This document shows, in pieces, positions 20,061 through 31,328 of a stretch of DNA of 64,000 nt. The DNA is from Amborella trichopoda. Taxonomy: Eukaryota > Streptophyta > Magnoliopsida > Amborellales > Amborellaceae. Under the pieces are notes generated by a model. The model was not told the DNA's origin and ran no database searches. It saw only the letters and a program-made list of their open reading frames with translations. Every line of letters begins with the position of its first letter. Position 1 is the first letter of the stretch. The stretch is taken from NCBI RefSeq assembly GCF_000471905.2, contig NW_006500104.1, positions 2,349,491 through 2,413,490 of the forward strand, given 5' to 3'. The position numbers and the translations under genes are program-made.

Positions 20061-21950
20061 TTGCTGTATAAGGCTCACTCAAGGCAACTGATACCATGAG
20101 TTAGGCTTTTATTAAGACGGTAAGCACCACTGGAGAAGTTTTGAATTTTGCAAGGTGATGAATGACTCATACTGGCTGGGACACAAGGGTTTAAGTGAAC
20201 CATGAGATACCTAGTGTATGAAAACCCACAGGGGATAATATATATCTTTAGGGTGAAGAAAATAGGTACCTCCCTAAGGACTGAAAGGCTTCTTTGATGA
20301 TGAAGGTATACCATGTTTCATACACTGGTCGTAGCATATTTGCACCACAAGGGATGATGGTCCACTAGGGATTATAGATCATTGGGGATTATAAACAACT
20401 AGGGGTGATGGACCACTGGGNNNNNNNNNNNNNNNNNNNNNNNNNNNNNNNNNNNNNNNNNNNNNNNNNNNNNNNNNNNNNNNNNNNACTAGGGTCCATA
20501 TGAATCTTCAGGCATGGTTTGACTTATGGGATCTTATGAAGGCTGAGATGAGTAGGATATTTTTGGTATGGTTTTATTAGGATAATGGAGTGCTGGCGAA
20601 TTCCAAGTAAAGAGGTTTTTAGGGGGGGGGGTTTATGAAATTTCAATGGAAGAGGTAATTTATTTGATAAAAAGATAGTGTTTACCTGACTCACGGGGAT
20701 GATAAGTGAAGTAGATCAGGTGATTGGGACTCATGGTGTTTTGTGAGTCAGAATTTATGGTGGAAGCCATGTACCAGCCAATTGGTAAGCCTAACTGTAT
20801 CTTCAGAGCTTATACAAGGGTGTGCCCCCCAATGGTGTTTGAGCATACTAGGGACAAGGATATCCTTAATAAAATGTTAAGTGTGTCTCCGCTGGGGATC
20901 AGGTGTATTATGGATAGAAGATCCTTAGTAATGATGATGACCTAGGTGAGGTGCACCATTTTTAAGAATATCTGAACCCGATGAGTTTGAGGGTGGTTTT
21001 GAAGGTGGATCTTAGATGGGTAACATGGACCCATCAAAACTTAGCAAGCTGAACCCAGGGTTTCATTGGGTTAATAGGTTCATGCTTCGAACCTAAAGGG
21101 TTTGAAAAGGGGGGCTAATGAGCTCATAATTTTGGGCTTCACATAGCTTGAACGGGTTACCTACTGAGGGGTTAGTATGTTTAAGTGAATCAACAGGTAT
21201 AACCCCCCTTGACCACCTTGTGTTGATGTGCACAAGTGTGTGCTAAGCTCATGGCTAGGCCATGAGCTCTGTGTGAATAATTGAGAGATCAGAGAGAAAT
21301 CTCAAATGAGAGAAGACAAAGTTAAGGGTGAGTGGTGGTGAGGAGAGATGACAGACCCGCCTTAGGCGCAGGTCTGTGTTTCTGAGTGCATGAGAGAGAC
21401 ACAAGAAAGGATGAGAGAGAGAGAGTGATGGACCTGCCTTAAGCACGGGTCCATATATCGAGTGTGTGAGGAGGAGATGGCAGGGAGTAGGGGTGAGAGT
21501 GATGGACCCTCCCTAGGCACGGGTTTGTGTGCTTTGATGGGAGAGAGAGAGTGAAGGAAGACAGAGTGAGAGAAGGAGAGATGGGCCCACGCTTAGGCGC
21601 AGGCCCGAGATTTTTGACAGAGAGAAGGGTGGGGAGGTCCGCCAGGGCCTTCATGGGCCCGGCAGGCCGGACTATGGGCCCGATTTCATCTTGTGGTGAG
21701 CGCCTCTGGACTGGGCTAGGCTTGAGCTTCGCATTGAGCCTGGCTTCATCCAGTTCTGATACTGTTTGGTGAATATTTCCGTTTTTACCGCTGGGAGATT
21801 TTTTAAATCAAAGGCTCAAGCAAGGGCAGGGGTGGTCATTTCACCTTTTTCTTTGACCTCTAAGCTCTCCCATCTTCTCTAAAATCCCATTGTCCTTCTA
21901 TATGGACTTGCATGGAATAAAGCCTTTGTAGGGGTATGTGGGGAAAGAGA
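20061..21950. other. Repeat-rich spacer upstream of a PMD gene copy
   Basis: No gene seen. Near 20330-20420 there are short repeats of GGGATGATGGACCACTAGGG cut by the assembly gap. At 21330-21620 a GA-rich unit with GACCTGCCTTAAGCACGGGT-like segments repeats about every 100 bp. The last 300 bp lead to the TATA box at 21961. The layout matches the spacer of a TAT-like element read in minus orientation. Confidence 0.45.
20421..20487. other. Assembly gap (67 N)
   Basis: A run of N between two near-identical short repeats (…GATGGACCACTGGG before it, ACTAGGG after it). The gap probably reflects collapsed tandem repeats. Confidence 1.
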
Positions 21951-21960
21951 TTGTACAAGG

Positions 21961-21970
21961 GCTATATAAG
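21961..21970 (+). promoter_or_regulatory. TATA box of the plus-strand PMD gene copy
   Basis: GCTATATAAGGG lies 129 bp upstream of the ATG at 22090. The identical core is found, on the minus strand, at 36292-36304 upstream of the other PMD copy, which argues that this is a shared, gene-specific promoter and not chance. Confidence 0.6.
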
Positions 21971-22089
21971 GGCAAAGGGGGTTCCATTTTCTTCATTCCT
22001 CTTCATTTTTGGATTTTTAGAGAGAGAAAGTAAGAGAGACCGTTCCCTTAGAGTGAGAAAGTGATTTTTTAAAATGGGACTTTGAGAAC

Positions 22090-24020
22090 ATGGCTAGTTC
22101 TTCTAACCCCCAAGGTAACCATCTTTTTACCTTCTTTTTATTTTTTCTATCTCTTTCTTTCTTCTTCCTTGCATACTTCATGTTTGAATTTATGCATGAA
22201 TACCCTTCTTTGAGCATAGTCTTGAAAACTTTAGCATCCTTAAGTATGTTTAAGCATTTCTTGAGCATGCTTAGCATATCTTGAGCACCTTGAACATATC
22301 TTAAGCACCTTAAACATATCTTGAGCACCTTAAATATTTTTATGAGCATCATGAACAGCCTAATAAGCAACACGAATATTTTTGGGAATCATGAGTATCA
22401 CTTTAAACATCACGAACATGCTCTTGAGCATCACGAATATTTTCTTAGAGCATCACGTACATTTTCGGATACCATAAGCATTGCTTTGAGCACCCTGAGC
22501 ATTTTGGAGCCTCATGAACATTACTTTGAACACCATAAGCATTTTTGAGCCTCATCAGCACTGCTTTGAACACCATGAGCATTTTGAGTCTCACGAGTAC
22601 TACATTGAGCATCATCATCATTTTGAAGCACTTTTTATGTGAACCCTTCTCATTCTCGTGCAACCCTTCGTCTCCCATATTCTCTCATGTATGCTGTAAC
22701 ATCCAAAGCACCTTTTTTAGCATTTTCATATACCCCTTGCATTCCAAATGCATTTTTGCATTTTATCTTAACATTTTCAGCATCTTTATTGCATTGTTTT
22801 GCATCCTTAGGCATATTAAAGTACTTTTGAGTACTGTGATGCATAATCATGCCTTTTCTGATGTGGTTGAACATAGTTATGCACAATTATGCATCTTCTG
22901 AGCACTTTTGTACATAGTTATGCATTTTTTAGCATAGTCATGCATTTTAATGCATAGTCATGCATCTTGATGCATTCTTGATCACTTTGATGCTAGAAAA
23001 GGGAGCTCTTCAGGGCCACTTTTCGCAATGGGTTTTGACCCACGGACTTGTGATTTCTTAGAATCTCCCGGGTGCTTTGGATTAGCCAAACACCTTTTCT
23101 GTCAACCTCTTGCATATAGGGGAGATGCTATGGAAATTTTGCAAAATTCTTGATGCTTTCTTTTCTTCTTTCACGTGAAAACCCATAGCATACTGAACTG
23201 TTATTTTGGTCATTGCTCACTCTTTTCTTCTATTCTTCTCATGCAGTAAAAATTCTTGAGGTGAATCATTTACCTTGCCTTAGGGAGTTGGGCACTGACT
23301 CTAATACTGACACTTCCTTCACAAGATCTTCATCTCTTGGTGTTCTTGACATCACCCAAAAGCTAGAATGGCCTTTGAGCGTCACCCATGTAGGTGAAGA
23401 CGCTCGATTCTATCTTTATGAGGATGCAAATGGTGAATCTGTGATACAAGGTGATGGTGTACCCATATATCATTCTCTTCATAAGAATTATGATTCCAGT
23501 GAAAACCTTCCTACCTAGGGAAAAGAATGATAGAAAAGGAGGGTCTTCATTGGGTATCTGGTGGACTCCGATTCGAGGGAGAGCACCACTATATGAGGGG
23601 ATATAGCACATGGACCTTTGATGTCCTTTAATCTCATGCTAAGGACTTGGAAACATGTGTCCTAGCTGCAACTTGTCAGTGTTCGGCTAGGTACTATGAC
23701 AGATGTTCGAATACAATAAAAGCCTTACTGAAAACCTGATGTTTCAAGGGCAACAACTGGCTCCATGATCTTGGTGAAGGAGGAATCACTCTCCCTGACA
23801 TGTATTTTAATGGTGGTTTGCATATGTCGAGAGCCATGTATGAAGAGTTCATCCCTAATAATGGGGTGAGTTTTGGAACCCGACGCATCAATGGCGAACT
23901 ACCACCTCCAGGTCTTTGTGAGCTGTTTTAAATCTATCAACTCTTGCGTTTAGAGACCAATGCCAAGATAATACATTTCAATGCATGGCAAGATTTCTTT
24001 AGACTTAGTATTTTGAAGGA
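22090..24020 (+). pseudogene. Plant mobile domain (PMD) gene, 5' part, broken
   Basis: Copy of the aminotransferase-like plant mobile domain family (MAIN/MAIL1-type proteins and retrotransposon cargo genes); molecular function unknown. Exon 1 is 22090-22114 (MASSSNPQ, donor CAAG|GTAACC). Intron 1 is 22115-23246. Exon 2 starts at 23247 after CTCATGCAG, giving a V codon across the junction and then KILEVNHLPCLRELGTDSN. Downstream the domain reads LEWPLSVTHVGEDARFYLYE, GLRFEGEHHYMRGYSTWTF, YDRCSNTIKALL and EEFIPNNGVSFG. These align in order with the minus-strand copy at 35377-33644. Stop codons at about 23516, 23630, 23737 and 23928 kill it, and the second half of the domain is missing beyond about 24020. 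Its orientation is opposite to that expected for cargo of a plus-strand element, so its parent element was probably minus-oriented. Confidence 0.7.
22195..22640. repeat. Short repeats in PMD intron 1
   Basis: Variants of GAGCATCTTGAGCACCTTAA and GAGCATCATGAACATTTT are repeated every 20-40 bp through the first intron of the PMD copy; a GCATAGTCATGCATTTT variant repeats at about 22855-22970. The minus-strand PMD copy also has a tandem array in the matching position. Confidence 0.6.
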
Positions 24021-24748
24021 ATGATTTCTCGATCCTCTCTTCTTCAAGGCAAACAAGCATAGCTTTACCCATATTGTAGACATAACTTTCCTTCTTTTCT
24101 AGTTTATGTAAGGCATGATGTTACGGCCATACATTACTGCTTGTTTATTTCCTCTTGCTTTTGTACTTAGAGGCGACAAGACTGCAACTTATGACCTCTT
24201 ATTTTGCTATGGAATGTGCTATTTTCTTTCATCTTCAACTTGTCTGCTTCTTTTGCTTTATAGTTTGCACTTTCTCTCATCTCTTGTGACCAACCCTTGT
24301 CTCCTTTAGAAGGGGGTAAGAGATGATATTGGAGGTCACTTCGCATGGGAACATATTTGAGCTCCACCATTCGTGACTTGAATGACCCTTCGGGTTTTCA
24401 TCCAAGTCCTTGAGGTATGCATCATTTCTGGTTTTTACAAAAATCTCGCCAATAGTGATGTTTTTGCCCATGGTTTTTCACCATGCTTGCCATTTTGCAT
24501 TTGTACTCATGATGCCCTTGGGGATTTTCATCGTGCCCATTTTATTTTCTTTATTTTGACATATTTTTCTCATAATAGCTGATGATACAATTACGTCGGT
24601 CATTTTTTCTTTTCTTTCCTTTGACTTTTTTTACCTATGTTGCCCTTATGGATTTTTTGTCATGTCCATCGTTTTTAGGAGGCAATTTTAAGGTCATGCC
24701 TAAGTGACTGTCGATTTGGTGTATTTTAAAGTCATCCACCAAGACCCA
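24021..24748. other. Repeat spacer before the 5' LTR
   Basis: No gene seen. From about 24440 to 24680 it holds the CACCATGC / CTCATGATGCCC repeat shared with 19680-20000. It ends at the TG that starts the next LTR. Confidence 0.45.
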
Positions 24749-26046
24749 TGTTTGAAGACATTTTTCAGGGCCTTGGATCCCCGATCGGAACAAAAGAGAA
24801 GCCGGTCAATAAAGCCTTGACTTATAGTGGAATTTTCAATAGTTTCAGAATTGTCTTGCCCTAGGAAGGGTGAGAATGTTCCTAAGGACTTCAAAAGGCC
24901 ACCTGTCAACTTTCGTCGCAGTCCGACATGTTTAAACAGTGCAAACAAAGAAACAGTTTCGAAAAAATCAGCCCCTAACACCTTGAAACAGACCCTGTAA
25001 CTGGAATCCTATTTTCAGAGCATCGGATGGCTGTAGGACCACCCCCATTGGATCCGTCACGGTCGAAAACCTTTAGGGGTCAAGTTTTGGCCTAAACATA
25101 CGTTTCAGGACAAAGTTATGGATAAAAGACTAAGAAAGGCAAGGCTGCACGCTATTCCCGTGCACCCTCACTGCACCAATTTCCATTAAAGGATAATGGT
25201 TTTCACAGTCACAAACAACAACTTTGAAGACCTGTGTCTCCCATGTTTCGAGTTGGATCCTGCTCAAATTTTGTGAGCGTGTTCGTCTCGTCAAGACGAG
25301 CATTTTGATATGTGGCACATCCCATGATGATGTCCGAGCAGGGAGAAAAACTAGAGAGAAGATGACGATACGTGATCAAGGTTGCAGGAAAATCAGTCGT
25401 AGCATGACCCACTGCCATAACATTGCGCTCGCGTACCTGATCGATGCGAAATTAGTTGCACTATGCGTAACGTACAGGGCTATGTCTGGTCCAAACCCCA
25501 CGCATGATGAACAGATAGATATGGCGTGCGAAGATGTTAAAGTTCTGCAGAATTCTGGCTGTTGGAATCCAAGTTCCGGCAAAAAACCCAAAATTATGAA
25601 ATCTTCGTTCGGGCACGAAATCGAGTTGTGTTTGTTGCAATACAATCGTGACGGCATGCTCAGTGCAGTTCAGCGAAAAAACCTAGAAAATACGTCAAGA
25701 AACGAGCACACTATCGATCCAAAGTTTATAAGATTCATGCAAATTTCAGGTCGCGTGATCGTGACCTAAAAACATGATCAATGACTCGAAATTAGGATCA
25801 AATTGATCGTCATGCTAAGCCCAATAAGAAAGTGATCATCTTTTGGTAAAACAGACACCAGAACAACCTCGAATCGGCCTAGAAAAATCGAACACATTCC
25901 ATGGTTGTAATAAGGACTATTATGGAATTTTGTGTATGGATGGGTAGGGGCAAAATCGTCATTTTGCCCCTATTTTTGGATTTTTCTTTAATTCAAATAA
26001 ATTATAATTATCATCAATTAGGTTTAACCCATGTTTAAGCAAAAGT

Positions 26047-26056
26047 CTATATAAAC
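26047..26056 (+). promoter_or_regulatory. TATA box of the 5' LTR
   Basis: CTATATAAAC inside the block AAAAGTCTATATAAACCATG, which is also found at 51571 in the 3' LTR. It is followed in both by CTTCATTGTA and CTTCAATTTTGATCAATAA. Confidence 0.6.
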
Positions 26057-26621
26057 CATGCTATACTTCATTGTAAGGGGGCTTCAATTTTGATCAATAA
26101 AATTCAGAGTTAAGTTTTGAGATTGAGGGCCACGTTCAGGAGAGAGAGAGAGAGGAGAGAGAAGAAAAGTCTAGTATCCCTCAGTGAAGGTAACTCTCTC
26201 TCTCCTCCTCTCTTCTCTCTCCTCTTATGTCTTTCTCTCTCTTATGTCTTTCTCTCTCTTATTCTTTCTTTCTCTCTCGTCTTCTTCTTTCTTTCTCTAT
26301 CATCTTATCCTTTTCTTTCTCTCTCCTTTTGGTCTTCTCTTTGTCTCTCTCTTCTTTCTCAAACATGCACGACAATAGGCATTGACGTGCATGTCTCTCT
26401 TTCCCTTCTTTCCTCTTTTCTCTCAGCTCTCGTTCCTCTGTCATGCCCCCTCTTTTTTAATCTTTTATCTTTTTCCTAATCTTCTTTTTCTTTTTCTCTA
26501 TCTACTTTCCCTTTTTCTTTCTCTGCTTTCTTTCCTTATCTCTTTCTCCACTTTCCTCACTTATTTCTCTTTCTCTCTCTTGTTTGTCTCTACTTTCTCT
26601 CTCTTATCTCTCTCCCATTCG

Positions 26622-27445
26622 TCATGGACGGCAGAACCTATCGCTGTCCATGCTTCTTTCTCTTTCCTCTCTCCTCTGTCATGGACGATGGAATCCTATC
26701 GCCGTCCATTCTTCTTTATCTTTCCTCTCTCTTCTGTCATGGACGGCAGAACGATATCGTCATCCATGTTTCTTTCTCTTTCCTCTCTCCTCTGTCATGG
26801 ACGTTGGAACCATATCATCTTTCATGCTTTTTTCTCCTTCCTCTCTTCTCTGTCATGAACCATCGAACCCATCGCCGTCTATGCTTCTCTCTTTTCTCTC
26901 TCCTCTGTCATGGGCGACGAAACCCTATCGCTATCCATGTTTCTCTTTTCTCTCTCCTCGGTCATGGACGGCAGAACCACATTACTGTCTATGTTTCTTT
27001 TCCCTCTCTTTCTCTTTTGTCATGGACGGCGGAACCCTATCGCAGTCCATGCTTCTTTCTCTTCTCTTGCTCCTTTGTCATGGACAACGGAGCTCCATGG
27101 CCGTCCATGTTCCTTTCCTCTCTCTCTCTTCTCTGTCGTGGATGGCGGAACCTTATTGTTGTCCATGTTTCTCTCCTCTATCATGGACGGTGGAACCGCA
27201 TCGTCGTCCATGTTTTTTTCCCCTCTCTCTCTCTTCTATCATGGACGGCGGAATCCCATCGTCGTCCATGCTTCTTTCTCTTCTCTTGCTCTGCTGTCAT
27301 GGATGACGAAACCTTATCGCCGTCCATGTTCCTTTTCAGGCTCCCTCTTCTCTGTCATGGATGGCGGTACCTTATCATCGTTCATGCTTCTTTTTTTTTC
27401 CTTTCTTCTCTATCATAGACGGCGGAACCCCATCGCTATCCATCT
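26622..27445. repeat. Array of about 15 CATGGACGGCGG hairpin units
   Basis: TCATGGACGGCGGAACC or a close variant starts at about 26622, 26679, 26738, 26797, 26854, 26909, 26962, 27018, 27077, 27136, 27180, 27238, 27297, 27355 and 27413. The spacing is mostly 53-60 bp. In most units CATGGACGGCG is followed some ten bases later by CGCCGTCCATG or a near match, so each can form a stem of about 11 bp. The units are joined by CT-rich spacers. Lying downstream of the LTR TATA box, the array would be transcribed. Large open frames across it are side effects of the repeat. Confidence 0.85.
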
Positions 27446-28397
27446 TTCTTTCTCCTTTCTTCTTTCTTTTCTCTTCCCTCTCTTCTTTCTTCTCTCTTCC
27501 CTCTCTTGTTTCTTCTCTCTTCTCTCTCTTCTTTCTTCTCTCTTCTTTCTTCTCTATTCTCTCTTCTCTTCTCTTTCTTCTTTCTTCTCTCTTCCCTTCC
27601 AATATTCTTCTACTACTCCTTCTGCTCTTCTCATTTCTCCCTCTTTCTTCTCTCTTTTTTTCTTCTTCGTCTCTTGTTTGACCAAGAGATGGGTTAAGTC
27701 TAGCACTGTCATGGTAGTCTTGTCATCGAGCAGTATTGCAGCTGTGCCGGTCTGAGCAACTGTGCCCATCTTGCTGCCACGACAAACTGGTCATCGTGCC
27801 AGGTTGGTTGGTGATGGTTCTATCGTCGAGTAGTATTGCCATCGTGCCGTTCAGAGTTACCATGCCCGTCTTGCTACTACACAAAATCAGTCATCGTACT
27901 AATCTAGCCCCATGTGTCGGGCTAACCCCTTGGTCAAATTCCTCTTTTCTCTATTCTATTCCTTTCTTCTTCACCCAATTCTCTATCCTCTTATTCTTCC
28001 CTTTCTTCGTTTGAATGCATAACTCGTGTGCATTCGCCCAAAGATAAGGTGAGGTCTCTTAGCCCACTTCTCTTGTAAATTAATCATGTGTGTGTGATTG
28101 TAGAAACAAAAGAGTACAGGTCAAGGGAGGTGATTTTAGACCAGTTGTAAGATTGGGGGGCTTTCCGTCGTGATCTAAGAGGGTGCCCACACGAGTCAGC
28201 CCGAGTGAGTCACAGACCCAAGTGGGGTGTGTCCCGCCTCACATCAAATTCCTCTCTCATCGGTTGATGTACCTACTCTTGTTTTTTAACAACGTTCCTA
28301 AGAGAGCGATCTTAAGTCTCGGGTTCCCTTTGAAACCTGCGACATGTGCCACCCGGTCATCCCTACTTGGTGGCGAGATTGAGGCATCTAACCAGCT

Positions 28398-28416
28398 TGG
28401 TGACTCCACCGGGGAC
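28398..28416 (+). other. Primer binding site, tRNA-Arg type
   Basis: TGGTGACTCCACCGGGGAC is the complement of a tRNA 3' end finishing in CCA and GGAGTC. It fits plant tRNA-Arg(ACG) with about two mismatches. It follows the LTR end after three bases. tRNA-Arg priming is typical for the TAT/Ogre lineage. Confidence 0.7.
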
Positions 28417-28484
28417 ACATTACCCTTTCGTCAGATAGTTCTTGTTTGGCTAGTTTCTCGTTTGTTTTTTTGCATTGCACTCAC

Positions 28485-29790
28485 ATGGCTTCAGGGTTCT
28501 CGAACCCGTTTATTCGGATCGGGGATCTCGAACCAAGCAAGATGGATCGAACACCTCCTAAGGGAACCAAGAGAAGATGGGTGCCAAGGGCTGCTCGTCG
28601 AAAGAACAAGGTTCCTCAGCTACTGATCGAGCAAGAATTTCTCAAGCCTCTTCCTCCATTGCCAACCTTGCAGGACTTCATCCCCGATGCAATCTTCTTT
28701 ACTCCCTCATCTCCTTAGGAGAACATCCCTGGGCCATCTTTTACTCATTGCACGTCCAATAAGGGTGACGACACTAAAAGCATCCCCCAATGGTCTAAGC
28801 AGGGGGAAGATTCAAAAGATCCCCTGCACACGTCCAATTTTAGTGATGATGTAAAAAGCTACCCAAATCGGTCCAAGGAGGGAGATGACCTTAAAAGTTC
28901 CTCAACTACTAACCCCCCTTCTTCTTTGTTTCCTTCATCTCCTTCGTCCTCTGTATCTATTGCAGAGACAATCCGAGAATGTCCAGACTTCGAGGCCCTT
29001 GACAGAGAACTTGAAGGACCTAATATAAGCAGGTCGCATAGGAAGCGGCTGAGAAAGACACTAGCCCAGACGATTGGATTCTTGACAGTCGTTGGCGCCC
29101 TGGCGGCTCGAGGCAAATAAGAGCCATCCTCTTTTATTGGGAGGTGTAGGAAGTCAAAGACAAAGAAACCCCAGTGGCCTCCTAAGCCTGACTTTGAGCA
29201 AAGGTTGAGAGAATCAAGAGAAAAGAGCTTCTATTCTCAAGAAGCCTTTCATATGGTGCAGATCCCGAAAGCATCACCCAGCACGGGGCAAATGAGCTTG
29301 AGATCGCAGAAGACGCTGTAACCTCTACCTCAGAAGCCAATGGTCCTGAATTTTCCGTGTCCACCACTCCTTCCTCGCCCAAATACCATAGACAATCCAC
29401 CCATCCTCAAGTTCCCTGGGACACCTATGGTCCCATACACACAACCACTCCTTCCTCACCCAAATATCGCAGCCAATCCACCAATCCTCAAATTCCTAGG
29501 GACATTTCTGATCCCATACACCCAATTACCTCCTAATCCTCAACCTCAAACCTCCACTCCACTAAAACAAATCCCTGTCACCCAATCCACCCAAACCTCC
29601 CAAGCCATGCCGACTGCACAACAAAGTCAGCCAGTAGTCCAAAATAAATCTCCTCAACCTAAACCTGCTCCTCAACCTATTATACCACCCAAGCCTGTAC
29701 GAGACCAGAAGCACAAAAGGCTCATGAGGGAAAAGGTGAAATACGACGTGCTAGGGCACCTGAGGGAGCTTCCAGCTCTTCTCAGCATAT
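28485..29790 (+). pseudogene. gag-like region of the TAT/Ogre-like element
   Basis: ATG at 28485 opens MASGFSNPFIRIGDLEPSKM and a basic segment (KRRWVPRAARRKNK). A stop at 28716 interrupts the frame; coding character continues in the same frame (…ECPDFEALDRELEGPNISRS, KRLRKTLAQTIGF) with further stops near 29118 and 29320. A proline-rich part (29340-29700) contains a duplicated segment (ILKFPGTPMVPYTQ / ILKFLGTFLIPYTQ). It ends with KYDVLGHLRELPALLSIYDALK, the segment that precedes the protease in TAT/Ogre polyproteins. No CCHC knuckle was seen. Broken, so no functional Gag is expected. Confidence 0.6.
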
Positions 29791-30834
29791 ATGATGCTCT
29801 CAAAGGATTATCGTATGGATCTGGTTCAGGCTCTTTCTAATCTAGAAGTGTACGAGACCGAGGCGGTAGCCATTAAGGTGGACCCATTAATCCTGAGTGG
29901 ATGTATGACGATAACTTTCTCAGAGGATGATCTTCAACTGGGAGAAAAATTTCACAATCGCCCTCTCTTCATCACTGGTGTGCTACATACATGCCCCATC
30001 AGCCAAATTATGCTGGATGGAGGGTCGGCAGTCAACCTTATCCTAAGGAGAATTCTCACTCATTTGGGATTGGGGTCTGAAGATCTTACTCCAACTCATA
30101 TCACAGTCCAGGGGTTCAACCAGTCAGGAGAGAAGCCGGCTGGCACGATTCGCCTTTGTCTCAAGATCGGTGAATTAAACGATTACGCCCAATTTCATGT
30201 AATCGACATCGACACCTCCTACAATGTCCTTCTTGGTTTCCCTTGGCTCTATGACCAGGGAGTGGTTCCGTTCACATTGCATCAATGCTTCAAGTATAGT
30301 CAAGATGGGAGACAGTATACAGTCTGTGCCGATAAAAGACCATTTCTTGTAGCTGAAACTCACTATGATGTTGCCAAGTATTGCTTCACAGATTTGGTGT
30401 TACCCCAAAAGCCAAATGATGGTGATCGGAAGTCAGTGAGGAAGACAGAACCCTCGCCTCATGAAGAAGTTGAGGACATTGGGCGAACACTCGTGAACAT
30501 GTTTAAAGAGGAGGAAAGACAAGGAAAAATCAGCCCTCTGACTCCCATTCATCCCAGTATGCCATCCACTATCTCTGAGGAAACTCCTTCTTTGCCTAAA
30601 GATGAGGCTTCCTCTTCAACTGCCATTCCTGAGTCACCTTTACACGAAAATGAACATGAAGTCACTCTTCAAACTAAGGAAGTCATGGGGATAGATCTCC
30701 CAACCCCAAAAGTCACCTACACGCCAGACCATCAAAAGGTCCTGCATGTCCCCATTGCCCTCTTGGAGGCAGAACTGGCACATCAGCCACCGCGGAAGGT
30801 CTTGCGCTTCTCTTATTCTACGGGAAGAGAGTAG
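29791..30834 (+). pseudogene. Retropepsin (aspartic protease) domain, TAT/Ogre type
   Basis: The longest clean frame in the element (about 347 codons). Residues read ITFSEDDLQLGEKFHNRPLF, ISQIMLDGGSAVNLI, GEKPAGTIRLCLKIGELNDY and YNVLLGFPWLYDQGVVPFT, then LHQCFKY. The D-G-G-S motif is the active-site loop of a retropepsin in the plant TAT/Ogre wording. The upstream frame (to 29840) overlaps in another phase, so one frameshift near 29800 separates gag and protease. Usually such a polyprotein goes on to reverse transcriptase; here it ends at 30834 after a low-complexity tail (PSMPSTISEETPSLP). Confidence 0.75.
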
Positions 30835-31215
30835 TTAGAAAAAGGACAACCCTCTCGCCCTCGAGAGCAGGATCCCCTGGCAGAGTTAAGAAGCAAGGTT
30901 CGCAATCTCCAGAACCTACTGGAGGTTATGCGTATCACCTGAAAACATCTAAAGGAGTTTGTGCCTGAGATTAAGAGGTATGACGAGCTTGAAGTGAATG
31001 TGCCTCAAATAGAAGCCAATGCCCCTCTTGATTGGATTATTTATAGTGACAAGGTTCATCAAATGATGAGAAAAATGAATTATGAGCCCCTGTCCAACCA
31101 AACATTAAGAGGGGAGGTGGCAACCGCTCTCCCATTCGAGGCCATTGAAACCACAACAGATGGCAACAACACAAAGCAATGCATAGGGGTCTCCTTTACA
31201 AAAGGGAAGAAATAG
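30835..31215 (+). pseudogene. Post-protease linker, truncated before reverse transcriptase
   Basis: After the stop at 30834 the frame resumes at about 30961 (MPEIKRYDELEVNVPQIEAN, LDWIIYSDKVHQMMRKMNYE) and stops at 31215. This resembles the region between protease and reverse transcriptase in TAT-like polyproteins. No reverse transcriptase motif follows. Confidence 0.45.
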
Positions 31216-31328
31216 TAATGCCCTGAAACACAGCCTACACAAGCGCAAGAGATGAAATGCAAAAAAGTAGAAAGAAAGAATAAAGTCATACATCAGAATG
31301 AGGCAGAGGAAAAAAAGAAGTATCTCAT

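Larger units (their letters stand above)
24749..28394 (+). mobile_element. 5' LTR of the TAT/Ogre-like element
   Basis: Starts TGTTTGAAGACATTTTTCAG and ends CATCTAACCA, three bases before the primer site. About 3.65 kb. U3 holds the conserved core (GCTCAAATTTTGTGAGCGTG … GATATGTGGCAC at 25261-25320), TATA box at 26047, then a CT-rich R/U5 region with the hairpin array 26622-27445. A CATGCACG…CGTGCATG hairpin lies at about 26365-26394. The last 500 bp include CATCGTGCCGGTCTGAGC-like short repeats. The start was set where similarity to the copy at 50371 begins. Confidence 0.65.

Noticed and set aside
25224..25769. 181-codon plus-strand frame in the 5' LTR
   Set aside because: Lies over the U3 core of the LTR. 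The homologous segment at 50734 is interrupted by a stop and frame changes, so there is no sign of coding constraint.
26622..27445. Regular spacing suggesting a CRISPR-like array
   Set aside because: Units are 53-60 bp with variable repeats and low-complexity CT spacers, lie inside an LTR of a plant genome, and no cas genes exist here.
26117..27755. Overlapping plus-strand frames of up to 281 codons
   Set aside because: All run through the CT-rich spacer and hairpin array. The peptides are Ser/Leu/Phe repeats that change frame with the array, so the openness results from composition (no A-rich stop codons).
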